A DNA stretch of 64,000 nucleotides from Fluviicola sp. (GTDB lineage: Bacteria; Bacteroidota; Bacteroidia; Flavobacteriales_D; Crocinitomicaceae), in assembly GCA_029866325.1 (NCBI GenBank), contig JARWZO010000024.1, positions 109,387-173,386 of the forward strand, in the 5' to 3' direction. Position 1 is the first letter of the stretch. Every line of letters begins with the position of its first letter. Below the pieces are notes generated by a model, which was not told where the DNA came from, did not search any database, and was given only the letters and a program-made list of their open reading frames with translations. Position numbers and translations under genes: made by a program. Below, one piece after another: positions 46,860-55,111 of the stretch.

Positions 46860-47263
46860 GGTGGAGTCGGAGGGGTTCGAACCCTCGTCCAAACAAAGAA
46901 TCCCAATGTCTTCTACATGCTTAGTTTTTGATTGGTTTTCATCGGGAAATCGGACAAAAACACCCAAGAATCCCGCTTATCCTCTTTGATCTCACACCGC
47001 CCGCGAGGCGAAGTTGGTGCCAGATTTTCTAAGTTGGTTCCCTCGATTCCAGAGCCGAAAATCAGAGCCCTTGGGAGAGAAACTTGTCCGCTTACTATAT
47101 CTTCAGCGGATTAAGCGCAATTTACATTCAGCAAATTATGCAGCAAGTGCGTATGACGTATTGTCAATTATGTTTTGCAACAAGATATTTACGAGCTTCA
47201 TCGCAACGCTCGACATGCTTACCCACCGAAACCGCATTTGCTGTCAAATCCAATGTCGACCCC
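46860..47263 (-). ncRNA. ssrA: Transfer-messenger RNA (tmRNA)
   Basis: About 404 nt. The 5' end GGGGTCG pairs with CGACTCC near the 3' end to give a seven-base acceptor stem containing the G3-U70 pair that alanyl-tRNA synthetase recognises. The T-arm is GAGGG-TTCGAAC-CCCTC. After the discriminator A only CC is encoded, so CCA is probably completed enzymatically. The tag frame on this strand (47166 down to 47137) reads GAC AAT ACG TCA TAC GCA CTT GCT GCA TAA, giving DNTSYALAA. Aligned to the Bacteroides frame for GETNYALAA, the resume codon is GAC instead of GGC. It rescues stalled ribosomes together with SmpB, which is not in the window. Confidence 0.93.
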
Positions 47264-47270
47264 AGTGCTA

Positions 47271-47278
47271 CAAAGATA
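47271..47278 (-). promoter_or_regulatory. ssrA -7 promoter box
   Basis: TATCTTTG on the minus strand, seven bases before the first base of mature tmRNA. This is the expected distance for a Bacteroidota -7 box and supports the 5' end chosen. No TTTG is seen at -33. Confidence 0.7.
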
Positions 47279-47392
47279 ATCGAAAGTATCGATTGTTTGG
47301 TTTCTTTCTGAAAAGTTGTGAGAAATGCTAGAATGATGACTTTTTCAAGATGAAATTCCAAAATTTGGAAAGTTGAAAATTTGCCTATTTGC

Positions 47393-47430
47393 AAATTCGG
47401 GTGTTCGCAATTTTACGAACACCCGAATTT
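47393..47430. terminator. Perfect 15-base inverted repeat downstream of the T9SS gene
   Basis: AAATTCGGGTGTTCG and CGAACACCCGAATTT pair perfectly around an eight-base loop. It lies between the end of the gene at 47460 and ssrA on the same strand, and likely stops readthrough into ssrA. Confidence 0.7.
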
Positions 47431-47459
47431 TGAACCCACCTTTAATCAATGTATTCGTC

Positions 47460-48455
47460 TTATTCAACAATCAGCTTACTCGCATTCAACGAATTCCCCG
47501 AAGCCGCTTTGACAAAGTAAATACCACTATTCAATTCGGAAGCATCAAAAGAAACCGAACGTTGGTCTTCGGCAATTAGTTTACTGACAACCAATTGGCC
47601 TAGGCTATTATAAATTCCAATCGTTTGCTCTATTGCAGATGTTTCATCCAAAACGATGGTTACCAATTGTCCTGATTTTGCCGGATTCGGATAAACAGAA
47701 ACACTCACTTCAGCCGGTGTGTAGCTTTTTAGATCGTGAATATAGGTTGTTCCATCAATGTCTGATGAACGCAATCTGAAATACACAACTCCTTCATTTG
47801 TAATAGGAGTTACGCGGTTGAGTTGATAAGTATGTCCGTTAGTCTGATTTCCAATAGAAGCCACCGAACCGACTGTTTGCCAAGTAATCAAATCTGTAGA
47901 ATAGTCTACTGTATAATTCAATACGTTGTGCTCACTGGCAATTTCCCAACTAAAGGACAACTGATTAGCTGTACCGTTTTCAATCGAAAAGCTGATGAAT
48001 TCACTTGGAAGCGGAATTGGCGATCCGAAAAGCGCGTATCCTGGTACGTCTCCGTCGGACGCTTTCCATTCATTCGCACCACATATTTTTAACCAATTGG
48101 AAGAACCACCTCCGGTGCCCTTGAGCATTGATCCACCAACCATTATCTCTACTGCTGAACCACAAGCCAACTCCATTTTTTTGCCTGTTACAAACTGAAG
48201 AGTTCCGAAAACCTGAATGTAGGTAGGTGATGAACACGGAGGCATTGAGGTTTCATCAATCATTAAGTGCTGATCCAAATCGATGGTAATCCCAGCTGGT
48301 ATAATAACTAAATCTCCACATCCTGGAACAGCTCCGCAACTCCATTTAGATGGATCAAACCAATTTCCAGTTGCTGTGGCAGTACATGTTGCTGCATTAA
48401 GGACTGGTGATTGCATCAAAATGATGCCGACGATAAACATTCTAAGTAGTTTCAT
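47460..48455 (-). CDS. Secreted protein with T9SS type A sorting domain
   Basis: 331 residues. Signal peptide (1-21, ending Leu-Asn-Ala-Ala), an N-terminal beta-rich domain with Gly-Asn-Trp-Phe-Asp-Pro-Ser-Lys-Trp-Ser-Cys-Gly and Pro-Ala-Gly-Ile-Thr-Ile-Asp-Leu (about 25-130), a fibronectin-like part (about 150-245) and a C-terminal sorting domain starting Val-Tyr-Pro-Asn-Pro-Ala and ending Ser-Lys-Leu-Ile-Val-Glu. The role is unknown; surface attachment is inferred from the tail. Confidence 0.85.
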   Translation of the reverse strand: MKLLRMFIVGIILMQSPVLNAATCTATATGNWFDPSKWSCGAVPGCGDLVIIPAGITIDLDQHLMIDETSMPPCSSPTYIQVFGTLQFVTGKKMELACGSAVEIMVGGSMLKGTGGGSSNWLKICGANEWKASDGDVPGYALFGSPIPLPSEFISFSIENGTANQLSFSWEIASEHNVLNYTVDYSTDLITWQTVGSVASIGNQTNGHTYQLNRVTPITNEGVVYFRLRSSDIDGTTYIHDLKSYTPAEVSVSVYPNPAKSGQLVTIVLDETSAIEQTIGIYNSLGQLVVSKLIAEDQRSVSFDASELNSGIYFVKAASGNSLNASKLIVE

Positions 48456-48735
48456 GACCTGTAGTTTTAAGCGTTTATTCTACTCAATAGACACACAAAT
48501 TACGCCGTGGTTGTATGTTTGGATTGTGAAATGGCCCGCTTTTATTTAATTTCACTGTCTTCATGAATAAACTACTGGTTTGGTTGAGTAAATGGCGGTT
48601 TTCAATTAATATGCATACATAATTAATTTAATAAATTGATTTTCAAGTATTTAACACTATTAATTGATGAAAATATCGAATGAAAAAGCAAGAAGTCAAA
48701 TTAATTGATAGCTTAGCAAAACTAAAATCAGGGTC

Positions 48736-49278
48736 ATGAAAGTCATTCTTGCAACCATAATGGTCATCTCTTATTCCTTTAGTGCTTTTGCCATCGACGG
48801 AACACCTTTTGAAGTGATTGGTGGAGCGAAACTCATTGCAACATGGAATTCGGATGGCGAGTCTGATCTTGTTAAAGGCAAACTTTCATCAGGTGATGAA
48901 ATCATTATTTCAACCAAACAAAGCGCTCTTGTAGTGCAGGCAATTCATAAAAAATTGGGGAAAGAGTTGGTTGTCATCGACGATTATTCCGAACAAAGCA
49001 TGATGGTTAGCGTGTACGAATACGATTTTGACAAAGACGGTGAAACAGAATTAATGGTGGTGGATTCGCCTGAGTTTTCTATTGTAAACATTCATATTTT
49101 CCGCTATAGCAATGGTTTAACCGAACTTGTAGGGAATTTATTCGGACAATTCTTGATTTCCTTGGAAGACGACATTATTTCGTTGCCTTTCGGTTCGCAG
49201 GGATTAACAGATGAATATCTCTACCGCAACGGATCATTGTTTAACCTGATTTACCACGATCCACTGAATCGGGATTAA
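48736..49278 (+). CDS. Secreted hypothetical protein with FG-GAP/VCBS-like calcium loop
   Basis: 180 residues. Signal peptide (1-19, Ser-Ala-Phe-Ala). The middle carries Glu-Tyr-Asp-Phe-Asp-Lys-Asp-Gly-Glu-Thr-Glu-Leu-Met-Val, like the calcium loop of VCBS/FG-GAP repeats, in a beta-rich context. No other domain is recognised. It is a single gene with a 280-base upstream region in which I see no further gene. Confidence 0.68.
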   Translation: MKVILATIMVISYSFSAFAIDGTPFEVIGGAKLIATWNSDGESDLVKGKLSSGDEIIISTKQSALVVQAIHKKLGKELVVIDDYSEQSMMVSVYEYDFDKDGETELMVVDSPEFSIVNIHIFRYSNGLTELVGNLFGQFLISLEDDIISLPFGSQGLTDEYLYRNGSLFNLIYHDPLNRD

Positions 49279-49288
49279 TATCGGTTAA

Positions 49289-49960
49289 CTAATCCAAAAA
49301 TAGCGGCGACATCAAATGCAATTCCCGTAATTCTGTTGAATTACCAAGCAAGGTATATTCCTTGATCACTTGAAAATTGTGGTCCAATACAATACGCAAC
49401 ACGAAGTCTTCGTATTCATTCTTTTCACCTGCTTTAGGTTCATGTTTGGGTAAAATATCAGCGCGGATATCAAGCATGTAGTAATTTTCACCCGTTCCAC
49501 GATCAATGGAATAAAGAACAGGTTCTTCCGTTGCTTCGCCGGTTGTGTAGATTTTTAGTAAATCAGACACGCCTTTTTCTTCTTTTTCCGTTTTTTTGAT
49601 GGGTTCATGAATGGTATACAACCATGCGCCGTCGTTTTTGTAAAGATGATTTACGGGTCGAGATAATCCGAGTGTATCGTATTCATAAACAGAATAATAG
49701 ACTTCTCTTATTGAATCATGAAGATAAGTGCTTGTGCCGTAAATAGCTGCCAAATTTGGAGCTTTTTGTCCGCCGACAAAACTCATATACACATCTTTGT
49801 TGCTCAATTGTTCTACATCCGAAAAGGTAGATACGGAAAACGAGAATAATTTACCGCCTGTTAGGTAGCGGAATTGATAATAGGGCATACCGAAATCCTG
49901 ATCTTGTGAAAAAGAAGAACCGGAAATACTGATCAACAAGAGCAACAAAAGACGTTTCAT
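49289..49960 (-). CDS. Secreted hypothetical protein, 223 aa
   Basis: 223 residues from the ATG at 49960, which sits right before a clear signal peptide (MKRLLLLLLISISGSSFSQD). An earlier in-frame ATG at 50002 would add 14 residues and is less likely. The mature part is beta-rich with Tyr/Phe-rich strands and no known domain. It follows the M3 peptidase gene on the same strand by 55 bases and may be co-transcribed. Confidence 0.65.
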   Translation of the reverse strand: MKRLLLLLLISISGSSFSQDQDFGMPYYQFRYLTGGKLFSFSVSTFSDVEQLSNKDVYMSFVGGQKAPNLAAIYGTSTYLHDSIREVYYSVYEYDTLGLSRPVNHLYKNDGAWLYTIHEPIKKTEKEEKGVSDLLKIYTTGEATEEPVLYSIDRGTGENYYMLDIRADILPKHEPKAGEKNEYEDFVLRIVLDHNFQVIKEYTLLGNSTELRELHLMSPLFLD

Positions 49961-50015
49961 GGCAAGTGAATTTAATCGTGACAACCAAAAATGCTGCCAC
50001 AATTCATCCTACAAC

Positions 50016-51707
50016 TTACAAGCTTTTTAGTTCACTATCAACCAATTCCGTTAACTCTTTTACATTGGCTTTCGAAAAGTCAAATTTCAACCCTGCCGTT
50101 TGATAGATCGCAGGAATCGATTTAGTGTAACCCAATTTCAATGCTGCTTTGTACTTGCTCAGTGCATCTGTCGGATTGGATTTAAAGTTTTTCCAAACGC
50201 CCAAAGCACCCAATTGAGCAATTCCGTATTCGATGTAATAAAATGGAACTTCAAACAAATGCAATTGACGGTGCCAGCTCGATTCTTTCGCGTCTTCATA
50301 GCCCGAATAATCAAGCATTCCGGTACCGAATCGTTTTCCCAATTCCAACCAATAGGCAGTTCGTTCTTCGGCAGTGTGATCCGGATTGGTGTAAATCCAG
50401 TGTTGGAAAGCGTCTATTGTAGCAATCCATGGCAATACTTTTAAGACCGATTCCAATTGTTCTTTTTTGGCGCGTTTCAGGTCGATTTGATTGTCGTAAA
50501 AACGATCCCAGTGATCCATTGTCATTAATTCCATCGACATGGAAGCCAATTCGGCAACCTCAGAAGGCAACGATTTGAATCCGGTCAATTCCAGTTCGCG
50601 GCTCAAAAACGAATGCACAGCATGTCCACCTTCGTGTACCATGGTCACCACATCGCGTTGCGCTCCGGCTGCATTCATGAAAATAAACGGAATCCCGCTT
50701 TCATAGAGTGGGTAATTATAACCACCGGGTGCTTTTCCTTGCTTGGAATCGAGATCCATATAACCTTCTTTATCCATGGTCGAAAGACAATCACGGAAAT
50801 AAGGATCCAATTTCCCGAAAATATCAATGGAGCCGGCCAGTAATTCTTTCCCCGATTCAAACGGTTTAAGCGGTGCTTTTCCTGTTGGATCAACTTCCGT
50901 ATCCCAAGGTTTCAACAAGTCTTTGCCCAATAAACGAGCTTGTTCTTGCTGCATGGTGCGAATCATCGGCACAATCAAATCGGCAATCGATGTATGGAAA
51001 TCAAGGCAATCCTGAATGGAATAATCAAAACGACCCAATGCCTTGAATTTGTAGTCGCGGTAGTCGGTGCAACCTGCATTTAAAGCTACCTGATGGCGCA
51101 ACTTCACCAGTTTGGTAAACAATTCGTCCAGTTTCGCACGATCTTCTTTTCGGCGATTGGCAATCAGTTCAAAGACTTCTTTTCTGATCGCGTCGTCCGG
51201 ATTTTTCAGGAAAATAGCCGCTTGCGGCATTGTGAGTGTTTTCCCATCGTATTCAATGGTTTGTTGCCCCGAAATAGCGCCATATTCCTGGCTTAGGGTG
51301 TTAATCTCGGTTTCCAACGGAATGTTTTCTTCGCGAAACAAATCCAATGCGGTGTGCGTAGCTCGGAAATAAATTGAGTAGGCTTCATCCTTGGAAAGCT
51401 CTTCTATCCATGGGGCGCTCATCATCTTCTGATTCAAACGGTCTTCGTAAGGAGCAAGGTTGGGTTGAATTTCGGTCACAAAAAACTGATATGCTTCTGT
51501 CTTGGAGGCATCCGTGGTGTCAATTGTCATGCGAATATAACGCCAAGCCATGTTTTCTTCCAGCACTGCTTCCAATTCGCTTTTGTCCTTCAGCCAAGTA
51601 ATAAAATCAGCTTTTGACGACCAATTGCGATCACTCAATTCAATTAAGTAAGCTTCAACTTCATTCCAATTAGTGCAGGCAAAATCTGCAGCGATGTACT
51701 TCCTCAT
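50016..51707 (-). CDS. M3 family oligoendopeptidase (PepF-like)
   Basis: 563 residues, a thimet/PepF-type metallopeptidase. The zinc motif is His-Glu-Gly-Gly-His (H358, E359, H362) and the third ligand is probably E386 in Ser-Glu-Val-Ala-Glu-Leu-Ala. Upstream Gly-Gly-Tyr-Asn-Tyr-Pro and downstream Tyr-Tyr-Ile-Glu-Tyr-Gly-Ile-Ala-Gln motifs of the M3 catalytic cleft are present. No signal peptide; it trims short peptides in the cytoplasm. Confidence 0.92.
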   Translation of the reverse strand: MRKYIAADFACTNWNEVEAYLIELSDRNWSSKADFITWLKDKSELEAVLEENMAWRYIRMTIDTTDASKTEAYQFFVTEIQPNLAPYEDRLNQKMMSAPWIEELSKDEAYSIYFRATHTALDLFREENIPLETEINTLSQEYGAISGQQTIEYDGKTLTMPQAAIFLKNPDDAIRKEVFELIANRRKEDRAKLDELFTKLVKLRHQVALNAGCTDYRDYKFKALGRFDYSIQDCLDFHTSIADLIVPMIRTMQQEQARLLGKDLLKPWDTEVDPTGKAPLKPFESGKELLAGSIDIFGKLDPYFRDCLSTMDKEGYMDLDSKQGKAPGGYNYPLYESGIPFIFMNAAGAQRDVVTMVHEGGHAVHSFLSRELELTGFKSLPSEVAELASMSMELMTMDHWDRFYDNQIDLKRAKKEQLESVLKVLPWIATIDAFQHWIYTNPDHTAEERTAYWLELGKRFGTGMLDYSGYEDAKESSWHRQLHLFEVPFYYIEYGIAQLGALGVWKNFKSNPTDALSKYKAALKLGYTKSIPAIYQTAGLKFDFSKANVKELTELVDSELKSL

Positions 51708-51720
51708 ACGTTATGGCATA

Positions 51721-51752
51721 AAAAAAGGTCGTCAACCTTAGACTGACGACCT
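51721..51752 (-). terminator. Rho-independent terminator of the DUF5606 gene
   Basis: AGGTCGTCA and TGACGACCT form a perfect nine-base stem; on the minus strand it is followed by a T-run. It separates the DUF5606 gene from the M3 peptidase gene. Confidence 0.88.
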
Positions 51753-51768
51753 CTGTTATTTAGTTCAA

Positions 51769-52356
51769 TTATTTCCCTCTGCTGGAACCTGTTTTAGGAG
51801 CTGCAACTTTTTTAGCTGCGGTAACTTTTGGCGCCGATTTGGCAGCAGGTTTATCCGTTACTTTTTTAGCAGTGACTGCCTTTTTAGGAGCGACCGCTTT
51901 TTCTTTTTTAGGTTTATCCGTTGCAGCTGCTGTCTCTTCAACCGGAGCTTCTTCAACGGCAGGTTCAACAACTTCCAATTTCAATTCACCTGCTTTCAAC
52001 AACAAATTATACCATTGAAATAATTTCTTGATATCGGAAGGGTAAACGCGTTCCTGATCATAGTTTGGAAGCACTTCCAACAAATAACCCGATAATTTAC
52101 TCAAGTCTTCTTTGTGAGAAAGGATGCCGCCACCGTTTTCTTTTTCAAAGATTGTTTTGTAAATTTCCTTTAGAGGTTTATCTTCCTCATACGTGTAAAT
52201 GCTAATATCATCTAGTGCGGAAATACGGTCTGAAGAGTAAGCTGGGAAGCGTTTTTTCTCTTCCAATGATTCAACAATAATGTTGTTCTTACCTTGAGCA
52301 ACTACCTTAAATAGACCTGGTTTTCCAGAAATAGCAATGATGCCTGTTAGATTCAT
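51769..52356 (-). CDS. DUF5606 protein with histone H1-like tail
   Basis: 195 residues. The N-terminal 120 residues match DUF5606 (Ile-Ile-Ala-Ile-Ser-Gly-Lys-Pro-Gly-Leu-Phe-Lys-Val, Arg-Val-Tyr-Pro-Ser-Asp-Ile-Lys-Lys-Leu-Phe-Gln-Trp-Tyr-Asn). An acidic linker (Glu-Pro-Ala-Val-Glu-Glu-Ala-Pro) then gives way to a 50-residue tail of Lys/Ala/Pro repeats ending Ser-Ser-Arg-Gly-Lys, like eukaryotic linker histones and bacterial histone-like tails. Such tails usually bind nucleic acid non-specifically. Function is unknown. Confidence 0.85.
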   Translation of the reverse strand: MNLTGIIAISGKPGLFKVVAQGKNNIIVESLEEKKRFPAYSSDRISALDDISIYTYEEDKPLKEIYKTIFEKENGGGILSHKEDLSKLSGYLLEVLPNYDQERVYPSDIKKLFQWYNLLLKAGELKLEVVEPAVEEAPVEETAAATDKPKKEKAVAPKKAVTAKKVTDKPAAKSAPKVTAAKKVAAPKTGSSRGK

Positions 52357-52404
52357 TCGTTTCGTTATTTGTCGCCAAAAATAGGTGTTCTTTTTAATTT
52401 TAGC

Positions 52405-54978
52405 CTAATTCTTGATAATTTTCGTCCATCCAATGCCATTTTCTGAACTTAATTGCATGAAATAAGAACCTTTTGCCAATGAATCAAGTGCAATCTGATT
52501 GGCTGATGGAACTGCTGAAAGCACTTTGTTTCCTTGCAAGTCGAATAACTCAACCAATAAAATAGATGCTTCTGTTTTGATGGTCACCATTCCCGTTGTC
52601 GGATTCGGGTAAACCACCAAATTCAACCAATTTTCTTCATTTATGCTAGCAGAAGGATTGTATGGGGCAGATTCTACTTCGCAACCGGTAGTTCCTGTAG
52701 CAATAACGGTGTAATTACTTGAACTAGGAAGCGTAATCGTTGTGGTGTTACCCGTTTCTCCCGGTATTGCAACACCATTTTCATACCATTGAAGGTTGGG
52801 GAATGCTGCAGTGGATAAGTTAGCTCCGGCAGCTGTAATGACTGGAGTTGCAGGAATGTCACCAAGTGTTATGTCAATCGTATCGGAATAAGCAATACAG
52901 CCTAAATCATCATACATTACATAAGAAAGATCAGTCACGGCGCCTGCTAATTCAACGTAATTGATATCAATCGTTCCATCGCTCCATGAAATACTATCAA
53001 TTGGGTTTGCTGCTAATGCAAAGGCCGAATCAGAGCCGCAGAATTGCGCAGGTCCATCAACTACAGCCGAATAATTGCTATTCAATAACAAATCCAAGGC
53101 ATTTGCTTTTCCGTAACCGTAAGCATTGTTGGGTGTAACCCCTGTGAATCCGTCGGAAAATGCCGTTGCGTGCAAGTCAGCTTTAAACGTGGCGTATGTT
53201 CCATTGTGGCATTTTTCTAGGTACAATGCCGCAATACCTGCAACAATGGGCGAAGCCATAGATGTACCGCCGTTGCGCACATGTAAACCGTCGATGTCTA
53301 CAACAGAATTGTAGGCGGCATTTGTCAGAATCCAGTTTGGACCAGCACTTAAACTCACATCACCACAAGCTGTTACATCCGGTTTGGTGACACCATGTCG
53401 TGTTGGACCTTTTGATGAATTGGGACTCAACTGACCGATAACTGCCGTGTAGGTAGGTGCAGGTAAATATTGATTTCCGTTTTTATCCGTATGTCCTAAG
53501 CGGTTGCGTATGTTTCCGACAGAAATTACCTTTTCGGAACAGTTCCATGAAGAAACCAACGATTGTAATGTGTCCGGAAGATTGTAGTGAACAATAGGAG
53601 GGTAGGCTGCTGCTGTTGGAATGACAGAAACAAGATTGTTTAAACCGATAATGGCGCCGCTCCACAGATCGTAATTTCCGCTTCCGGTGGTTTTGAATGC
53701 GTATTTGTAAGTTGTAGAATCGATGGCCGAAAAGTAAACCTCCAAGTGAAAATTGGTCCCTACAATTTCAGGATACAACTCAATTGTTGCAATGCGGTTA
53801 CCGTTGCTATTGTATAAAGTATCCAAAACCGGAGAAGCGCCAATGCCTGTAGTCGCTAGTCGATACATGGTTTCCGCACGTTCGTCATACGATCCTGAAG
53901 GAAGATTTGCAGCCAACGCATAATTCCAAGTTGCGTCTGCCTGATCAGTCCATAAATCGAAATAAACGGTATTTGCTCCCAATTGTCCTGCCGGATTGTT
54001 ATCTAACCAAACAAAAGAAGTATCCGAATCAACATCGCCATGTGCATGGTATTTGCCCCATGATCCGGAGTTTCCTGCGGCACAAACGATAATTCTGCCG
54101 GGTTGTTCATCGAGTAACTGTTCCATCAAAATCGATGCAGGATCATCACCGTCATGACTTCCAAGGTAAGAACCCAATGAAAGATTCACAACAGCAGGTA
54201 AACCCATTGAATCGGCTTTTTTGAAGATAAAGTCGCAGGCATCGGCTATGGTCAATGTCCAGTTTGGTAAGTTAAAATTGGTTTCTACAATGATAATCTT
54301 TGAATCGGGAGCTACCCCTTTCTGTGTTCCATTCGCCAACCCGTTTGATGAACCGGCACCGGCCACACTTGTTCCATGTGCTGTTGCTTCTTCATTACTA
54401 CCACACGTTGCCGCTTGAATATCAGCTGCATCCCAAAGCTGTCCATAACCATAAGGCATAGGAGTGTTCGCGGCGTTTGGTAATGAATGATCCCAATAAA
54501 AAAGTACGCGAGTATCTCCGTTTTCATCAATGAAATCGCCATGTGTGTAATCCAACCCTTGATCTACATAACCGATGATTACATCCTTTCCAGTGAAAGG
54601 TGTTTGCAAACCTCCTGAGCCATTGTGTACCTCAGTAACATGGTGTGTAACCAAGCTGGTATCATTCAACGCAACGGGTAACGAATGTTCAAAGTAAAAA
54701 CCTTCGATAACGCCGGTTTCTTTCGCCTTTTGAATCCATGTTGCACTGGCTTGAATGAAAATCCATTGAGGTGTTACCGATTTTACGTTGATGGAAGGAT
54801 CTTTTAAGAGTCTTTCCAATGCACCGGGAGTGTTATTAACGCTAAAAGCAATTGGAGTGTTCGGTTCTTTCTGTAATTGTCTTGCAAAGCCCAGTTGATG
54901 TTGGTTCTGAGAAAAAGAGAGGCTGCAGCAGCTTATCAGTAAGATAATTGCCGCAAAGTAGTTTTTTAAGTTAACCAT
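52405..54978 (-). CDS. Secreted subtilisin-family (S8) peptidase with T9SS sorting domain
   Basis: 857 residues from the ATG at 54978, just before the signal peptide MVNLKNYFAAIILLISCCSL; an ATG ten codons upstream is less likely. Catalytic triad: Asp139 (Gly-Tyr-Val-Asp-Gln-Gly), His201 (Thr-Ala-His-Gly-Thr-Ser-Val-Ala) and Ser573 (Gly-Gly-Thr-Ser-Met-Ala-Ser-Pro), with oxyanion Asn303. A long insertion lies between Asn and Ser. The C-terminus has an Ig-like region and a sorting domain beginning Val-Tyr-Pro-Asn-Pro-Thr-Thr-Gly. It is an extracellular or surface protease. Confidence 0.92.
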   Translation of the reverse strand: MVNLKNYFAAIILLISCCSLSFSQNQHQLGFARQLQKEPNTPIAFSVNNTPGALERLLKDPSINVKSVTPQWIFIQASATWIQKAKETGVIEGFYFEHSLPVALNDTSLVTHHVTEVHNGSGGLQTPFTGKDVIIGYVDQGLDYTHGDFIDENGDTRVLFYWDHSLPNAANTPMPYGYGQLWDAADIQAATCGSNEEATAHGTSVAGAGSSNGLANGTQKGVAPDSKIIIVETNFNLPNWTLTIADACDFIFKKADSMGLPAVVNLSLGSYLGSHDGDDPASILMEQLLDEQPGRIIVCAAGNSGSWGKYHAHGDVDSDTSFVWLDNNPAGQLGANTVYFDLWTDQADATWNYALAANLPSGSYDERAETMYRLATTGIGASPVLDTLYNSNGNRIATIELYPEIVGTNFHLEVYFSAIDSTTYKYAFKTTGSGNYDLWSGAIIGLNNLVSVIPTAAAYPPIVHYNLPDTLQSLVSSWNCSEKVISVGNIRNRLGHTDKNGNQYLPAPTYTAVIGQLSPNSSKGPTRHGVTKPDVTACGDVSLSAGPNWILTNAAYNSVVDIDGLHVRNGGTSMASPIVAGIAALYLEKCHNGTYATFKADLHATAFSDGFTGVTPNNAYGYGKANALDLLLNSNYSAVVDGPAQFCGSDSAFALAANPIDSISWSDGTIDINYVELAGAVTDLSYVMYDDLGCIAYSDTIDITLGDIPATPVITAAGANLSTAAFPNLQWYENGVAIPGETGNTTTITLPSSSNYTVIATGTTGCEVESAPYNPSASINEENWLNLVVYPNPTTGMVTIKTEASILLVELFDLQGNKVLSAVPSANQIALDSLAKGSYFMQLSSENGIGWTKIIKN

Positions 54979-55111
54979 TGATGTAGTATGTTTTCCGTAA
55001 GACGTCAAAATTGACCTTTAAGTTAAAAAAAGACAATGAATAATTGATTCAAATTACGATATTTGTTTTTACATGTCAAAAAAATAATCGAACGAAACGC
55101 GATAAAACGCT

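Noticed and set aside
46860..46920. tRNA-like T-arm and acceptor end read as a tRNA gene
   Set aside because: There is no anticodon arm; the matching 5' acceptor strand lies 400 bases away with the tag frame between, so it is tmRNA.
46670..46924. 84-codon plus-strand frame
   Set aside because: It crosses the ssrA terminator and the tmRNA acceptor and T-arm on the opposite strand, so it is explained by the RNA gene.
46932..47331. Several plus-strand frames of 60-105 codons
   Set aside because: They are antisense to tmRNA and to its promoter.
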